Shown in pieces: positions 6,642-6,846 of a stretch of DNA of 6,846 nt. The notes below the pieces were generated by a model. The model saw only the letters and a program-made list of their open reading frames with translations. It did no database searches and had not been told where the DNA came from. The translations under genes and the position numbers were made by a program. How positions within the stretch are numbered: position 1 is the first letter of the stretch; every line of letters starts with the position of its first letter. The DNA comes from CALJIC01 sp039805565 (GTDB lineage Bacteria > Chloroflexota > Chloroflexia > Chloroflexales > Roseiflexaceae): NCBI GenBank assembly GCA_039805565.1, contig JBDLTZ010000032.1, positions 1-6,846 on the forward strand. The letters run 5' to 3'.

Positions 6642-6846
6642 ATGTACCTGCTCGCCCACGCGCTCACCGCCCTGCCGCACCTGCCGCTCCTCGACATGAG
6701 CGGGCTTGCGGACCTTGCGTCACTCCTGACGCTGAACGACCCGCCGATCAAGGCCGAGAACATGATCAAGGAGATCGCCACCTGGCTCACCAAGATCCTC
6801 TCGGCGGTCGCCTTCCTGTTCCTGATCATCGACCTGTTCAAGCACG
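6642..6846 (+). CDS. Start of a small membrane protein of the conjugation cluster (3' partial)
   Basis: The frame opens at ATG 6642 behind a good Shine-Dalgarno and stays open for 68 codons to the window edge. The first ~18 residues are moderately hydrophobic (M-Y-L-L-A-H-A-L-T-A-L-P-H-L-P) but lack a clear basic n-region, so a signal peptide is doubtful. A polar stretch follows (P-P-I-K-A-E-N near 38-44), then an amphipathic helix leading into a strong transmembrane segment at about 52-66 (L-S-A-V-A-F-L-F-L-I-I-D-L-F). Position, size so far and hydrophobicity fit small conjugation components such as VirB2/TrbC-like pilins or the small membrane proteins encoded near VirB6-like genes in Gram-positive elements. 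I do not recognise a specific family. The third-position GC preference matches the upstream genes, supporting membership of the same cluster. Confidence 0.7.
   Translation, partial: MYLLAHALTALPHLPLLDMSGLADLASLLTLNDPPIKAENMIKEIATWLTKILSAVAFLFLIIDLFKH

Noticed and set aside
1..6846. CRISPR arrays, tRNA or rRNA genes, insertion sequences, long direct repeats
   Set aside because: I saw no regularly spaced repeats, no cloverleaf-like or rRNA-like sequence, no transposase frame and no terminal inverted repeats. Non-coding space is limited to a few short gaps.

Overview
The window is GC-rich DNA, probably from a monoderm, high-GC bacterium. Chloroflexota (Thermomicrobia-like) is my best guess, because the long secreted protein carries Pro/Thr linkers of the kind common in exported proteins of that phylum and because a membrane-anchored cell-wall hydrolase is coupled to a conjugation channel protein. 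The phylum is an inference; an actinobacterium is not excluded. The content points to part of an integrative conjugative element or conjugative plasmid.

Layout. Bases 1-263 (+) are the 3' end of a gene whose last ~85 residues look like the closing strands of an NTF2/SnoaL-like or IMS-like domain. Facing it on the minus strand (281-895) is a complete RimJ/RimL-type GNAT acetyltransferase with an excellent Shine-Dalgarno. A short 86-base intergenic region follows. Then three plus-strand genes run head to tail: a TrbL/VirB6-like polytopic membrane protein of 884 residues with a long Arg/Ala-rich tail (982-3636); a 990-residue anchored peptidoglycan hydrolase overlapping it by ATGA (3633-6605); and, 36 bases further on, the start of a small membrane protein that runs off the window (6642-6846).

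Working model. The VirB6-like protein would form the inner part of a type IV secretion (conjugation) channel. The hydrolase, made from the same mRNA, would open the peptidoglycan outside the membrane, filling the place of VirB1-type enzymes. The small membrane protein may be another channel or pilin-like component. The acetyltransferase is in the opposite orientation and has lower GC, and looks like cargo or an insertion rather than part of the machine.

The most unusual thing seen is the architecture of the hydrolase. Its LytM/M23 metallopeptidase domain appears to be cut in two: the first metal ligands (H134, D138) and the Y-A-H-L motif lie near the N-terminus, while the closing H-x-H motif lies about 650 residues later. 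Between them sit a Cys-containing unknown segment, an Ig/DUF11-like domain, a Pro/Thr linker and a complete M15 (VanY-like) carboxypeptidase domain. This would be one metallopeptidase nested inside another.
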